Positions 34,860 through 44,388 are shown, counted from the first letter of the stretch. The stretch: DNA of 64,000 nt from Bog-532 sp963824545 (GCA_963824545.1 CAWGPP010000027.1:62001-126000), one strand, 5' to 3'. The notes: generated by a model from the sequence alone, not told the origin. Translations and numbers: made by a program.

Positions 34860-36810
34860 ATGTGCACCACCGCTGAGCCCACCATGCCCGCCAGCACCGG
34901 GCAGGCGCTGGCCATGGTCCGCGCCGGGCTCGGCTACCTGGCCAGCTGTGACGCCGGGTCGCTGGGCACCGCCGCGCAGGCCGCGGCGCTGACCGGGCTG
35001 GAAGCCGCCGAAGCCCAGCACACCGCCGCCCGGGCGGCGATCCTGGCCGCGTTCACCGCCCAGCACGGGTATGAGGCCGACGGCCAGTACGGCGCCGCCG
35101 CCTGGCTGCGCGCCATCACCCGGGTGACCAGGGGCGCGGCCGGGGCCGCGGCCGGGTGGGCGCGGCGGCTGGCCGCCCACCCCGTGATCGCCGCGGCGCT
35201 GGCCGCGGGGCAGCTGCCGGTCTCGCTGGCCCGGCTGATCTGCGACTGGACCGATCGGCTGCCCGAAGAGTTCCGGGAGGACGCGGACGGGATCCTGCTC
35301 GCGGCCGTTTTGGGCGGCGCGGATCAGCATGACCTGGCGCGGCTGGCCCGGGAAATGCTCGAACGCGCCCGCACTTCCCCCGACACCGGCGAGGACGGGT
35401 TCGAGGAACGCGCGCTGTGGCTGGAGACCACGTTCGGCGGCGCCGGGCGGCTGCAGGGGGACCTGACCCCCGCCTGCGCCGCCGCCCTCACGGTGGTGCT
35501 GGAGGCTTTGGGGCAGAAGGCCGGGCCGGAAGATACCCGCACCGCGGCCCAGCGCCGCCACGACGCGATCGAGGAAGCGTGCCGGCGGCTGATATCGCGG
35601 GCAGCTGATCCCGGGCCGGGACGGGCAGCCGCCGCACCTGATCGTGCACGTGGACCTGACCGACCTGCGCGGCGGCTCGGTAGCCGAACGGTCCTGGACC
35701 CCGGCCCTGGCCGCGGCCGGCCCGGGATCGGTGTACCTGACCGGCGCCGCCGCTGAGGCCGCCGCGTGTGATGCGATGCTCACCCCGGTGGTGACCGGGC
35801 ACATCGACTGGGCCGTGCTGGACCAGCTCACCACCGTATGGCTGACCCTCCACACCCACGACCACACCCTCAGCGACAGCGACAGCCAGGCCACCGGCGA
35901 CAGCCAGAACCCGGGCGACAGCAAGGCCACCGGGGATGGCCACGGCGATGCCGGCCGCCACCGCCACGGCCAAGACCCGGGCGACAGCCACCAGGGCGAC
36001 GACGACGACCGCCACGACAGCCACGCCCCCAGCGGCCACGGCCACGGCGACGGCCAAGACCCCGGTAACCGCCGCCACGGCCAGACCTCAGACGGCGGCC
36101 ACGCCCCCCGGCACAGCCACGCCCCCGGCCCCGGCTATGTCCCGCGGCCCGGCACCGGCCACCCCGCCGCCCCCGCCGGCACCCCCGCCGCCGGCCGGGA
36201 CTGCGGGATCCCCGGCTGCCTGGAAGCCACCCGGCAACGGCTGCAGGCCACCATCGCGCGCTGGAGCCTGGACCTGGTCTCCGGCCCCGGCGGGCTCGCA
36301 TCCTGCCTGCGCGGCACCCTGCTCGCCGCCCCCTTCAGCACCCCCAGCCAGCCACTGGACATCGGCCGCACCACCCGCACCATCCCGCCCCACCTGCGCA
36401 CCGCCGTCACCCTCCGCGACCAGCACTGCCAATTCCCGCGCTGCACCCAGCCCGCATCGGTCTGCGAGGTGCACCACCTGATCCACTGGGCCCACGACGG
36501 CCCCACCAGCCTGCCCAACCTGATCCTGCTCTGCAGATTCCACCACCAGATAGCGATCCACCGCTGGGGCTGGAACATCACCCGCCACCCCGACGGCACC
36601 ACCACCGCCACCGCACCCGACGGCACGAACCCTGCACAGCCACAGCCCACCCCAGCAAGCCGCCTGACCAGCGGCGACACCCCGAGCCGCGACCCGGTTC
36701 GGCATGACGCCACGGGAAATCGGGCGGCTTTGCGCGCCTGGAAGCGTGAGCCCTGCACCACGGGGGCCGAGGGCCGCACGCTCGACGCCATCGTTTCCTG
36801 GACCTGCTGA
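34860..36810 (+). pseudogene. DUF222-HNH endonuclease-family protein, frameshifted
   Basis: First frame: a DUF222 domain (LGTAAQAAALTGLEAAEAQH; AGWARRLAAHPVIAAALAAG; AQRRHDAIEEACRRLI). Near 35600, in a GC run after GGCTGATATCGCGGGCAG, the frame moves and continues as GRDGQPPHLIVHVDLTDLRG. A striking linker of about 95 residues rich in Asp, Gly, His and Ser follows. Then comes the HNH nuclease: CQFPRCTQPA, CEVHHLIHWAHDGPT, NLILLCRFHHQ. The family includes the multicopy REP13E12 proteins of mycobacteria. Domain order and motifs are intact apart from the shift. Confidence 0.85.
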
Positions 36811-36823
36811 GGACGGGCGGCTG

Positions 36824-37384
36824 TCAGCTGGTCTGCGGCTCCGGCCTTGGAACGCGGAGGCTGGGTAGGATCGCGCGCAGTTCATCCCAGGGGAAGGCGG
36901 CCGGCTGCTCGCTGCCCGGCTGCGGCAGCCGGGCGAGGTCGAGGAGGACGGTGACGCCCCACTCGCGCAAGGTGCTGACGCTGCGCAGGAAAACCGGGTG
37001 GACCGCGAGCGCCGCGTTCGGCCAGGGCACCGCAACCAGCGGTAGCCGGAGGCCGATAGCCTCGTTGAGCAGGCCGAGCGCCAGGGTGTCGCTGATGCCC
37101 TGCGCCCATTTGTTGATCGTGTTGAACGTCGCGGGCGCCACGATCAGGGCGTCCGGCGCCGGGAGGACATCGGGTTCTTCTGGGCGCTTGTACCGGGTGC
37201 GGACGGGATGCCCGGTCAGCCCGGCGAGGTTGCCGGCGTCCACGAACTTGCCGCCGTCCGGCGTCGTGATCACGCACACGTTCCAGCCCTGGAGCTGGGC
37301 GTCCCGGACGAACGCGGGGAGTTGCCCGGCCGGTGAGGCGCCGCACGCGAGGAGGTACAGGACGGGGCGCGTATCCGGTAGCAC
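36824..37384 (-). CDS. Flavoprotein, PPC decarboxylase-like
   Basis: About 186 residues. I prefer the GTG at 37384 because GGAAGGAG lies just before it; the ATG at 37399 is the alternative. VLYLLACGASPAGQLPAFVR opens a Rossmann-like flavodoxin fold, and IVAPATFNTINKWAQGISDT corresponds to the PASANT/FMN-binding helix of the HFCD flavoproteins. PLVAVPWPNAALAVHPVF supplies the second half of the site. It may decarboxylate a cysteine-containing peptide or reduce a prenyl substrate; members of this type are common in actinomycetes and mostly uncharacterised. Confidence 0.8.
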   Translation of the reverse strand: MLPDTRPVLYLLACGASPAGQLPAFVRDAQLQGWNVCVITTPDGGKFVDAGNLAGLTGHPVRTRYKRPEEPDVLPAPDALIVAPATFNTINKWAQGISDTLALGLLNEAIGLRLPLVAVPWPNAALAVHPVFLRSVSTLREWGVTVLLDLARLPQPGSEQPAAFPWDELRAILPSLRVPRPEPQTS

Positions 37385-37645
37385 AGGCGCTCCTTCCATT
37401 CTGGCTGGCCACGGGCCGCTCGGCTCGGCCACGGCGGCCGGCGTCCACACCGGCTGAGGAACAGCACACTATGCGGTGGTCACGGTCCGCTGCCGGGCCT
37501 TGACCTCGTTGACCACATTGTTAGCCGACGCCAGCAGCCCAGCCGAACCCGCATGTACGGTGAAAGCGCCGTCCGAGGGAGCACATGTTTGCCAGTTGAC
37601 AGGTCGTCAGGCTGGAGAGCCAATCATCCTGATCGAGGACTCGGC
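37385..37645. other. 260-base gap before EndoU gene, possible gene remnant
   Basis: No complete gene. On the minus strand, roughly 37470-37540, a frame ending LLASANNVVNEVKARQR plus TVTTA and a stop looks like the natural C-terminus of a lost protein, but I cannot name it. The region probably also holds the toxin promoter. Confidence 0.3.
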
Positions 37646-38206
37646 GTGTCTCCGGACAAAGGCCCGGAGGACGTCAGAATCGCGCAATCCGGCCCGGAAA
37701 CAGCGGCGCGTTACGCAGAGACTCGCAGTCGCGCCCAGTACTACGAAGACCTGCGCGCCGCCGATAACGATCCGCTCAGCAAGCAGAGTCAGCATGAACG
37801 GCCGCGCGAAGGGGTTACGCCGGAGGCAGGCTGGGCCAGTCCGGCGCTAGCGGACAATCCGAACCGGCCAGCGGCCGACTCCTTCTGCATCGTGGCCGAA
37901 CGTGCTCGTCACATTCTCGACGGGGACGCGACAGGCGGCGGCCATCGGCATGGCACCGGTCGTCCGGGTAAGACGGAGTTCCCCGCGAACTGGACCGACC
38001 AGAAGATCAGCGAAAATGTGATCGATGTGGCCCGGTATCCCGACACCGCTCCCATCAGCCAAGCGTGGAATGGCCGCTGGCTCACGCGCGGCACCCGTGA
38101 TGATGTCAGCATCGCCGTCATCGTCCAAGGCGATGGCAAAATCTGGAGCGCCTGGCCGCTGGAAGGCAGCCCAGGAGTCATACGGAACCCGAAGAAGGCG
38201 ACATGA
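37646..38206 (+). CDS. EndoU-type nuclease toxin domain, no delivery domain
   Basis: 186 residues from GTG 37646 (GAGGA upstream). The C-terminal half matches the bacterial EndoU ribonuclease toxin fold: RHILDGD (His89), GGGHRHGTG (His100, His102), EFPANWTDQKI, ENVIDVARYPD and DVSIAVIVQGDGKIWSAWP. The first 75 residues are charged and probably disordered. Such domains normally form the tip of large secreted polymorphic toxins (CdiA, MafB, RHS, WXG types), but no secretion or repeat module is attached. The stop overlaps the start of the next gene (ATGA), so toxin and partner are made together. Confidence 0.82.
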   Translation: MSPDKGPEDVRIAQSGPETAARYAETRSRAQYYEDLRAADNDPLSKQSQHERPREGVTPEAGWASPALADNPNRPAADSFCIVAERARHILDGDATGGGHRHGTGRPGKTEFPANWTDQKISENVIDVARYPDTAPISQAWNGRWLTRGTRDDVSIAVIVQGDGKIWSAWPLEGSPGVIRNPKKAT

Positions 38207-38463
38207 TGAACGAAACGGATATCGTCGAGCGGGCTGAGGCGCTTCCCGGCCACTTCGCGGACCGGCTCCCGGCGCAGACCATGAACAGCCTCCGGCTGAT
38301 GGAAGCCGGCGGCGAATACGGCGAGCTGACCATTGAACTTGCCGCGACGCTGGCCGCGAGGAACGTACCCGTGACCCCGGCCGAGCGTGACGAGCTGGCG
38401 GCCCTGCTGGATGCCATGGGCCTGCCCGCCGATCCTATTGCACGCCTCAACGTTCAGGCCTAA
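38203..38463 (+). CDS. MafI-like immunity protein for EndoU toxin
   Basis: 86 residues, all-helical and acidic (MNETDIVERAEALPGHFADR; SLRLMEAGGEYGELTIELAA; LDAMGLPADP). The length, the phrase MEAGGEYGELTIEL and the position directly after an EndoU toxin gene fit the MafI-type immunity family. It should bind and block the nuclease. The ATG at 38203 overlaps the toxin stop; a second ATG three bases later is an alternative. Confidence 0.75.
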   Translation: MMNETDIVERAEALPGHFADRLPAQTMNSLRLMEAGGEYGELTIELAATLAARNVPVTPAERDELAALLDAMGLPADPIARLNVQA

Positions 38464-39289
38464 CACTCTGACTCCCCCCATCCACGGAGCGGTTATGGAC
38501 GCCGATCCCATTTCCGCGCTCAGTGTCGGGGGGTAACCGGGATGCGCGGCGGGCGGCCTCGAGGGCGGTCTTGACGTCGGGCGGGAGGGGCTTGAGGGCT
38601 TCGCGGAGGGTGACGCCGGAAACCTGGCGGATACGGGGAGCCAGCCAGTCGGCGACCAGGGCGGGGCGCTTCTTGGCGGTTTCACGGAGGACCCAGCCGA
38701 TGGCCTTGCGGATGAAGAACTCTTTTTCGGTCAGCATCTGGTCGGCGTAGCGGGAGAAACGGCCGAAGTCCCCGGCCCCGCGGCGCAGCGGCCCGAGGAG
38801 CGCCAGCAGGGCCGAACGCCGGATCCAGAAGTCCGCGTCGGCCGCCCAGCGGTCCAGGACCTCGGTCAGGGCGGGGTAACGCTCGACCAGGCCGCCCATC
38901 AGGTCGGCGGCGAGGCTGTCGACGAGGGCCCAGGTGCGCGCCTCGCGCAGCATCCGCTCGATCAGCGGCACATCCCCCGGGCCGAGCAGGGCCGGATTGA
39001 GTTCGAGCAGGATCTCGGCGGCCATCCGGCGTTCGAACACCGGGCGCTGCCACAGGGCGGCCGCGACGGCGACCAGTTCGTCATGCCCCAGCGCGTCCCG
39101 GGCCTGGCACCAGGACCGGATCGCGGCCCGGGTGACCGGCACAGGGACGCCGAAGAATTCCAGGTCACTCTTGAGGTACGCGCGCTCGCGGACGGCCCGT
39201 TCCGGCGAACCCGCGGCCCGCAGTTCCGCCGCGATCGCGTCCGCCGGGGTGTCTGGCCCGCTCGCGGGGGCCGCGGCTGGTTCGTTCAC
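38447..39289 (-). CDS. DNA alkylation repair protein (AlkD-like HEAT repeat)
   Basis: 280 residues. Helical repeat protein with YLKSDLEFFGVPVPVTRAAI, WALVDSLAADLMGGLVERYP, ADADFWIRRSALLAL and EKEFFIRKAIGWVLRETAKK, the conserved surface of AlkD-type glycosylases that remove N3/N7-alkylpurines. The catalytic-type Asp/Trp/Arg set (TWALVDSLA, DFWIRRSA) is present. The last 17 bases overlap the 3' end of the immunity gene. Confidence 0.87.
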   Translation of the reverse strand: MNEPAAAPASGPDTPADAIAAELRAAGSPERAVRERAYLKSDLEFFGVPVPVTRAAIRSWCQARDALGHDELVAVAAALWQRPVFERRMAAEILLELNPALLGPGDVPLIERMLREARTWALVDSLAADLMGGLVERYPALTEVLDRWAADADFWIRRSALLALLGPLRRGAGDFGRFSRYADQMLTEKEFFIRKAIGWVLRETAKKRPALVADWLAPRIRQVSGVTLREALKPLPPDVKTALEAARRASRLPPDTERGNGIGVHNRSVDGGSQSVRPER

Positions 39290-39298
39290 CCCGTTAGA

Positions 39299-39460
39299 TT
39301 AGGCCCCGGGTCGCGGGCGGGACTTGATGTCGGCCTTGAGGAGCTTGCCGACCTTGGAGCGCGGCAGGTCGGGCCAAACCTCGACCTGCTTGGGCGCCTT
39401 GACGCTGCCCAGCCGGTCCCTGACGCGGGCGCGCACGTCGCCGGCGGTCACCCGCAGCGG
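39299..39460 (-). pseudogene. C-terminal remnant of an acyl-CoA ligase
   Basis: A minus-strand frame reads LRVTAGDVRARVRDRLGSVK, then APKQVEVWPDLPRSKVGKLL and KADIKSRPR before its stop. This is the conserved end of the AMP-binding (ANL) superfamily, including the catalytic Lys of the PRSKVGK motif. Upstream of about 39460 the ligase similarity ends abruptly and unrelated sequence follows. Only about 50 of some 500 residues remain. Confidence 0.7.
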
Positions 39461-39578
39461 GCGGGCACCGGGCCACCCCGGGAGCGCGCGGGCCGGCTTC
39501 GCGCAATTCCGCGATGCACGTTCATTTTTCTTCGCATACGGGCTGCAAGTGCGGCACGACAGCCGGTAGCGTGGATCC

Positions 39579-40649
39579 ATGGCGAGCGGTGAAGCCCCGC
39601 AGCCGGGCGAAGGGCCGGCCGAGGCAGGCCATGGTGGCCCCGCGCGGCAGCGGGAGATCCTGGCCCAGTTCGAAGCGGCGATCGCCGGGATGCGCACCCG
39701 TGAGATCCAGGTTGGCCTCCAGCAGTTGCTGGGCGGCTCGGTGCCGCCGCCACGGACCGCCGACACGGCCACGACCCCGCCGGACACCCAGACGCCCGGG
39801 CATTCAGGGAACGGGAACGGGGCGGGCGCGGAGACAGGCCGCACGCCGCCGGACGCCGGGACGGGTCTGCCCGGCCCGCACACGACCAACGGGACGCGAG
39901 CGGGCCGCGAGGCGGGGTCAGGGCCGGTCACCGGGCTGATCGGCGCGATCAGGACGCCCAGCGCCCGGCGGCAGATGGAGCGGCTGATCGAGGACGCCGA
40001 GCTGGAGCGGCCCAGCCAGGTCGACGCCGCGACCGCGGCGCGCATGGTCCGCCCCTACACCTGGCTGCTGAACTGGGTCGGGCCCGAGGGCATCCGGCTG
40101 ACCGAGGCGGGCCATCTGCCGCCGGCCCAGGTGATGGAGGCCATATGCCAGCTGAACCTGGCCGCGGACGGCCACGGCCGGCGCGAGAACCAGGTCCGCG
40201 GGGTGCGGCAGCTGCGCGAGTCCGCCCAGGTCATGGGCCTGCTGCGGAAGCAGCGCAGGCAGCTGCTGCTGACCGCGCGGGCCGGCGAGCTGCGATCCGA
40301 TCCGGCCGCGCTGTGGCGGCATCTGGCCGAGCGGATGCCGCTACGGTCCGCCGCCGCGGGCGAGGTGCAGCCCGGCCTGGTCCTGCTGATCTGTGTCGCC
40401 GCGCGGTCCACCGACACGCTGCACGCGACGATCGCGCGCATGCTGAGCGCGATCGGCTGGATGAACAGCGACGGGAGCCCGCTGTCCGGCGAGGACGCCG
40501 CGCGGGTGACCTCGTGCACGGAGGCCGTGCTGCGCCGGCTCGGTGCGCTGGCAGAGGACCCGTGTCCCGGGTACGCCCCGTGGCCCACGCCGGAGGGGGT
40601 GGCGTTCGCGCGCGCCGCCCTGCGTACCTGGCCTCGGCCGGGAGGCTAG
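39579..40649 (+). CDS. Conserved actinobacterial protein of unknown function
   Basis: 356 residues. The N-terminal 115 are Pro/Gly/Thr-rich and likely disordered. The folded part contains YTWLLNWVGPEGIRLTEAGH, RQLRESAQVMGLLRKQRRQL and LTARAGELRSDPAALWRHLA. I have seen this combination in actinobacterial proteins annotated as plasmid pRiA4b ORF-3-like or hypothetical. It looks like a DNA-binding or regulatory winged helix, but that is inference. The stop overlaps the stop of the convergent beta-glucuronidase gene by four bases. Confidence 0.65.
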   Translation: MASGEAPQPGEGPAEAGHGGPARQREILAQFEAAIAGMRTREIQVGLQQLLGGSVPPPRTADTATTPPDTQTPGHSGNGNGAGAETGRTPPDAGTGLPGPHTTNGTRAGREAGSGPVTGLIGAIRTPSARRQMERLIEDAELERPSQVDAATAARMVRPYTWLLNWVGPEGIRLTEAGHLPPAQVMEAICQLNLAADGHGRRENQVRGVRQLRESAQVMGLLRKQRRQLLLTARAGELRSDPAALWRHLAERMPLRSAAAGEVQPGLVLLICVAARSTDTLHATIARMLSAIGWMNSDGSPLSGEDAARVTSCTEAVLRRLGALAEDPCPGYAPWPTPEGVAFARAALRTWPRPGG

Positions 40650-42427
40650 CCAGCGCCGGCCCACCACTGCCGCAGCAGCCAGGCGGCCGCCTTGGGCTGG
40701 CGGTCGCGGGTGAACACGCCCTTGTGGTTACCGCCCGGCCGGTGCACCGCCTGCGCGGTGGCGAAGTCGGCGAAGTTCCACACGTGCTCGCCGATGACCT
40801 CCGGGATCCGGCGGAAGACCCGTAGCGACGCCTCGATCAGCGCCACCTGGTACTCCTCCGACCACATGGCCGGCGGCAGGGCGTGCAGCCCCGGCAGCGC
40901 GTCGGCGCCGAACTCGGTAACGATGATCGGCTTGCCGTGCCGGGCCCAGGCCCGGAGTTCCTCCTCCAGATGCCGTTCGGCGGCCCGGAGGTCACCGGTG
41001 TCGGCGTACCAGCCGTAGTAGCGGTTCACGCAGATCAGGTCGAACAGATCGGTCACGACGTCGGCGTCCGGCGGGGCGGTCTCCACGTTGGCGAAGCAGA
41101 TGGGCCGGGTCGCGTCCAGGTCGCGCGCCGCGGCGGCCAGCGGGGCGAAGTAGTCACGCGCGGCGGGCTCGGCAGTATCGGGCTCGTTCGCGATCGACCA
41201 GGCGATGACGCAGGGATGATTGCGGTCCCGGGCGATCAGCTCGCGCAGGGCGGCCAGGTGCGCCGCGGCCGCCGCCGCGCCGACCGGGCCCGGGGTGAAC
41301 GTGCGGGCGCCGGCGTCGCCCATGTTCCCCAGGCTCAGGTGCAGCCCGGCGGCGGGCGCCTCGTCGATGACGAGCAGGCCCCGGCGGTCGGCGTAGTCGA
41401 GCATCTCCTCCGCGTAGGGGTAATGCGAGGTGCGGAACGAGTTCGCGCCGACCCAGTCCAGCAGCGCGAAGTCGCGGACCATCCGCGCGTCGTCGTGGCC
41501 CTTGCCCCGGGTCGTTCCGTCTTCGTGCATACCGAAACCGCGCAGCCGCACCGGGGCGCCGTTCAGCAGCAGGCGGCCCGCCTCGGCGCGGACCGTCCGG
41601 ATCCCGACCGGGAGGGAGTACTCGTCCGGGCCGTGCATGACGTCCAGCCGGTACAGGTACGGGTCACCGGGCTGCCAGAGCCGGGCCGCGGGCACGCGCA
41701 GGGCGCCGTCGGGACCGGTGGCGCTGGCGACCGGCTGCCCGGCCGCGTCCCGCAGCACCACCGACGTCAGCGCGTCCCCGTACCCGGCCGCGTCCACGAC
41801 GTCCACGTGGTAACGCACCTCGCCAGTGCCGGCGTCCAGGCCGGTGCTGACCGTGATGCCGTCGATGTAGGTCCCGGGTGTCGCGTACAGCCACACCGAC
41901 CGGTGCAGCCCGGCGTAGTTGAAGAAATCGTGGAAGTAACGCTGGGTCCGCTGCCCGCCGGCGCTGACGGAGATGACCCCGGGCGGGATCGTCGCCATCG
42001 TCAGCTCGTTGCCGACCCGCACCGTCACGCGCAGCGGCTCGCCGCAGCGGGCCAGCGCGGTGAGTTCGGCCTCGAACGGAGTGTAACCGCCGGCGTGGTC
42101 GGCGACCTGCGTGTCACCGGCCCACACGGCGCCCCGGTGGGTGGCCGCGTCGCACCGCAGCACGATCCGGCGGCCCTCCCAGGAGGCGGGCACCCACACG
42201 TCGCGCTGGTACCAGACGTCGCCGACGTGCTCCCGCTCGGCGGGGTCGGTGACGAGATCGTTATAGCTGGCCGGGACCGGCATTTCGCGCGTGCCGGGCA
42301 GCGGCGCGCGCCACCACTGCTGCGCCATGCCGGTGCCGGAGCCGGCCTCGCCGGCGTCGAACCGGAACCGCCACAAGCCGTCTAGCCGCAGGTATTCGCG
42401 GCTGCTGCTCGCACGGGGCGTCAGCAC
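40646..42427 (-). CDS. uidA: Beta-glucuronidase, glycoside hydrolase family 2
   Basis: 593 residues from GTG 42427 (AAGGAG upstream). The sugar-binding jelly roll, immunoglobulin-like domain and TIM barrel are in the usual order. The acid/base Glu is in SIANEPD and the nucleophile Glu in VTEFGADA. NRYYGWYADTG and the C-terminal NHKGVFTRDRQPKAA are hallmarks of beta-glucuronidases rather than beta-galactosidases. There is no signal peptide, so it releases glucuronic acid from imported glucuronides. It diverges from a sugar ABC importer that probably brings in the substrate. Confidence 0.9.
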   Translation of the reverse strand: MLTPRASSSREYLRLDGLWRFRFDAGEAGSGTGMAQQWWRAPLPGTREMPVPASYNDLVTDPAEREHVGDVWYQRDVWVPASWEGRRIVLRCDAATHRGAVWAGDTQVADHAGGYTPFEAELTALARCGEPLRVTVRVGNELTMATIPPGVISVSAGGQRTQRYFHDFFNYAGLHRSVWLYATPGTYIDGITVSTGLDAGTGEVRYHVDVVDAAGYGDALTSVVLRDAAGQPVASATGPDGALRVPAARLWQPGDPYLYRLDVMHGPDEYSLPVGIRTVRAEAGRLLLNGAPVRLRGFGMHEDGTTRGKGHDDARMVRDFALLDWVGANSFRTSHYPYAEEMLDYADRRGLLVIDEAPAAGLHLSLGNMGDAGARTFTPGPVGAAAAAAHLAALRELIARDRNHPCVIAWSIANEPDTAEPAARDYFAPLAAAARDLDATRPICFANVETAPPDADVVTDLFDLICVNRYYGWYADTGDLRAAERHLEEELRAWARHGKPIIVTEFGADALPGLHALPPAMWSEEYQVALIEASLRVFRRIPEVIGEHVWNFADFATAQAVHRPGGNHKGVFTRDRQPKAAAWLLRQWWAGAG

Positions 42428-42583
42428 CAGTGATCAACTCCTTCGTAGGCCCCGGCGGGGGCCGGACCGGGCCAGGACGGCGGCCGGAAAACCTGCCGTT
42501 CCACCTTGACAAGGACTTACCACACGCCTTAAATCAGACCATAAATTTAGTAGCCACGCCTCACAGAAGAGGAGCTACTGCCC
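42428..42583. promoter_or_regulatory. Divergent control region, uidA / sugar importer
   Basis: A/T-rich relative to its surroundings, especially 42504-42565. It holds a near-consensus rightward promoter (separate entry) and, just downstream, the self-complementary TAAATTTA at 42542-42549. That could be an operator for the ROK repressor encoded at the end of this locus. The ribosome site GAGGAG precedes the importer gene. Confidence 0.55.
42506..42534 (+). promoter_or_regulatory. Sigma-70-type promoter of importer operon
   Basis: TTGACA (42506-42511) and TTAAAT (42529-42534) are separated by 17 bases, close to the housekeeping consensus. It points toward the solute-binding protein gene 50 bases downstream. 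Confidence 0.7.
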
Positions 42584-43384
42584 GTGCGAATCATCCGAGT
42601 CTCGGTCGTCGCCGCGGCGGCCACCGCCATCCTCACGCTCGCGGCGTGCGGCGGCGGCACATCGACCGGCGATACCAGCGGCGGTAACACCACGTCCCTC
42701 ACCTACTGGGCCAGCAACCAGGGCGCCAGCTTGCAGGCCGACTACAACGTCCTGGGCCCCGAGCTTGCCACGTTCAAGCAGCAAACCGGGATCACCGTCC
42801 ATCTCCAGGTGATCGGGTGGGCGGACCTGCTGAACCGCATCCTGGCCGCCACCACCTCCGGCCAGGGGCCCGACGTCGTCAACATCGGGAACACCTGGTC
42901 GGCCTCGCTGCAGGCGACCGGCGCGTTCCTGCCGTTCACCAGCAGCACCTTCAGCCAGGTCGGCGGGGAGAGCAAGTTCCTCACCTCGGCGATCGGCTCC
43001 ACCGGTGCGGCCGGCAAGGCGCCGGCGGCGGTCCCGATCTACTCCCTCGCCTACGCCCTGTACTACAACAAGGCCATGTTCCAGGCGGCCGGCATCTCCA
43101 GCCCGCCCGCCACGTGGAGCGACCTGGTCGCCGACGGCACGAAGCTCACCCACGGCAGCCAGTACGGCCTCGCCGTCGAGGGCGCGAGCATCCCGGAGAA
43201 CATCCACAACGTGTTCATCCTGTCCAAGCAGATGGGCGGCAGCTTCTTCGACTCGGCCGGCAACCCGACCTTCACCACGGCGGCGGTGAAGAACCTGTTC
43301 GCCGACGCGGCGTCCGGTAAGCCGGTCAGCGCCGCCACCGTGAAGGCCCAGCTGTCCAGCGCCCAGCAGCAGATGCAGGGCTAA
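42584..43384 (+). pseudogene. Sugar ABC transporter solute-binding lipoprotein, internally deleted
   Basis: Begins at GTG 42584 with a lipoprotein signal and lipobox (ILTLAAC). The N-terminal lobe is normal: TSLTYWASNQG, WADLLNRILAATTSGQGPDV and PIYSLAYALYYNKAMFQAAG. After NPTFTTAAVK the sequence goes directly to FADAASGKPVSAATVKAQLS and the family's natural C-terminus. The total is 266 residues where about 410-430 are usual, so roughly 150 residues of the second lobe are gone while the frame and both ends are kept. It is probably unable to bind sugar. It could be a real deletion or an assembly join. Confidence 0.75.
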
Positions 43385-43479
43385 GGCGTGACGGTCAGCA
43401 TCCGCCACGACGCGCCCCCGGCCGGCCCGACGCCGGCCGGGGGCGCGGGTCCGCCCAGCCGCCGCGATCGGCCCGGCTG

Positions 43480-44388
43480 GTGGCCCGGATCCGGAAGGGC
43501 GGCCTGCCGTACCTGTTCCTGCTGCCGGCCCTGCTGCTGGAACTGCTCGTGCACTTCGTCCCGATGGTCTTCGGGATCCTGATCAGCTTCAAGCAGCTCA
43601 CGCTGTTCTACATCCGCAACTGGCAGGGCGCGCCCTGGGCCGGGCTGGGCAACTACCGCATCGCCGTGGACGTGCACGGCGCGATCGGCAGCGCCCTGCT
43701 GCACTCGTTCGCGGTCACCTGCGGCTTCACCGTGCTGGCGGTCGGGTTCTCCTGGCTGTTCGGCACGGTCGCGGCGATCCTGACCCAGGACACGTTCCGC
43801 GGCCGGGGCGCGCTGCGGACGATCTTCCTGACACCGTTCGCGCTGCCGGTGTACGCGTCGGTCATCATCTGGTCGTTCATGTTCCAGTACAACAACGGCC
43901 TGGTGAACGAGCTACTGCGGGGCGTGCTCGGCATCACCAGCCGGCCGTCGTTCTGGCTGATCGGGCACAACAGCTTCTTCGCGCTGGTCATCATCTCGAT
44001 CTGGCGCAACTGGCCGTTCGCGTTCCTGTGCGTGATGGCCGGCCTGCAGGGCATCCCGCGCGACCTGTACGAGGCCTCGGCGATCGACGGGGCCGGGATC
44101 TGGCAGCAGATCAGGACGATCACGATGCCGTCGCTGCGCGCCGTCAACCAGGTGCTCGTGCTGGTGCTGTTCCTGTGGACCTTTAACGACTTCACCACGC
44201 CATTCGTGCTGTTCGGCGCCTCGGCGCCAAGCCCGGCGGACGTCATCTCGATCCACATCTACAACGCCTCGTTCATCACGTGGAACTTCGGCGAGGGCTC
44301 CGCGATGTCGGTGCTCATGCTGATCTTCCTGCTGCTGGTGACCGCCGTGTACCTGATCGCCACGACCCGCCGGAGGAAGAATGCCTAG
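43480..44388 (+). CDS. Sugar ABC transporter permease (MalF type)
   Basis: About 302 residues with six membrane segments. The EAA loop that contacts the ATPase is present: YEASAIDGAGIWQQIRTITM. A GTG at 43480 opens this frame, but no ribosome site is near. A GTG at 43388, four bases after the previous stop, starts a typical permease N-terminus (TVSIRHDAPPAGPTPAGGAG) in another frame. So one base may be missing between 43450 and 43480 and the true start may be 43388. Confidence 0.87.
   Translation: MARIRKGGLPYLFLLPALLLELLVHFVPMVFGILISFKQLTLFYIRNWQGAPWAGLGNYRIAVDVHGAIGSALLHSFAVTCGFTVLAVGFSWLFGTVAAILTQDTFRGRGALRTIFLTPFALPVYASVIIWSFMFQYNNGLVNELLRGVLGITSRPSFWLIGHNSFFALVIISIWRNWPFAFLCVMAGLQGIPRDLYEASAIDGAGIWQQIRTITMPSLRAVNQVLVLVLFLWTFNDFTTPFVLFGASAPSPADVISIHIYNASFITWNFGEGSAMSVLMLIFLLLVTAVYLIATTRRRKNA

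Noticed and set aside
40646..42427. Beta-galactosidase
   Set aside because: The NRYYGWY and C-terminal NHKGVFTRDRQPK features point to beta-glucuronidase within GH2.
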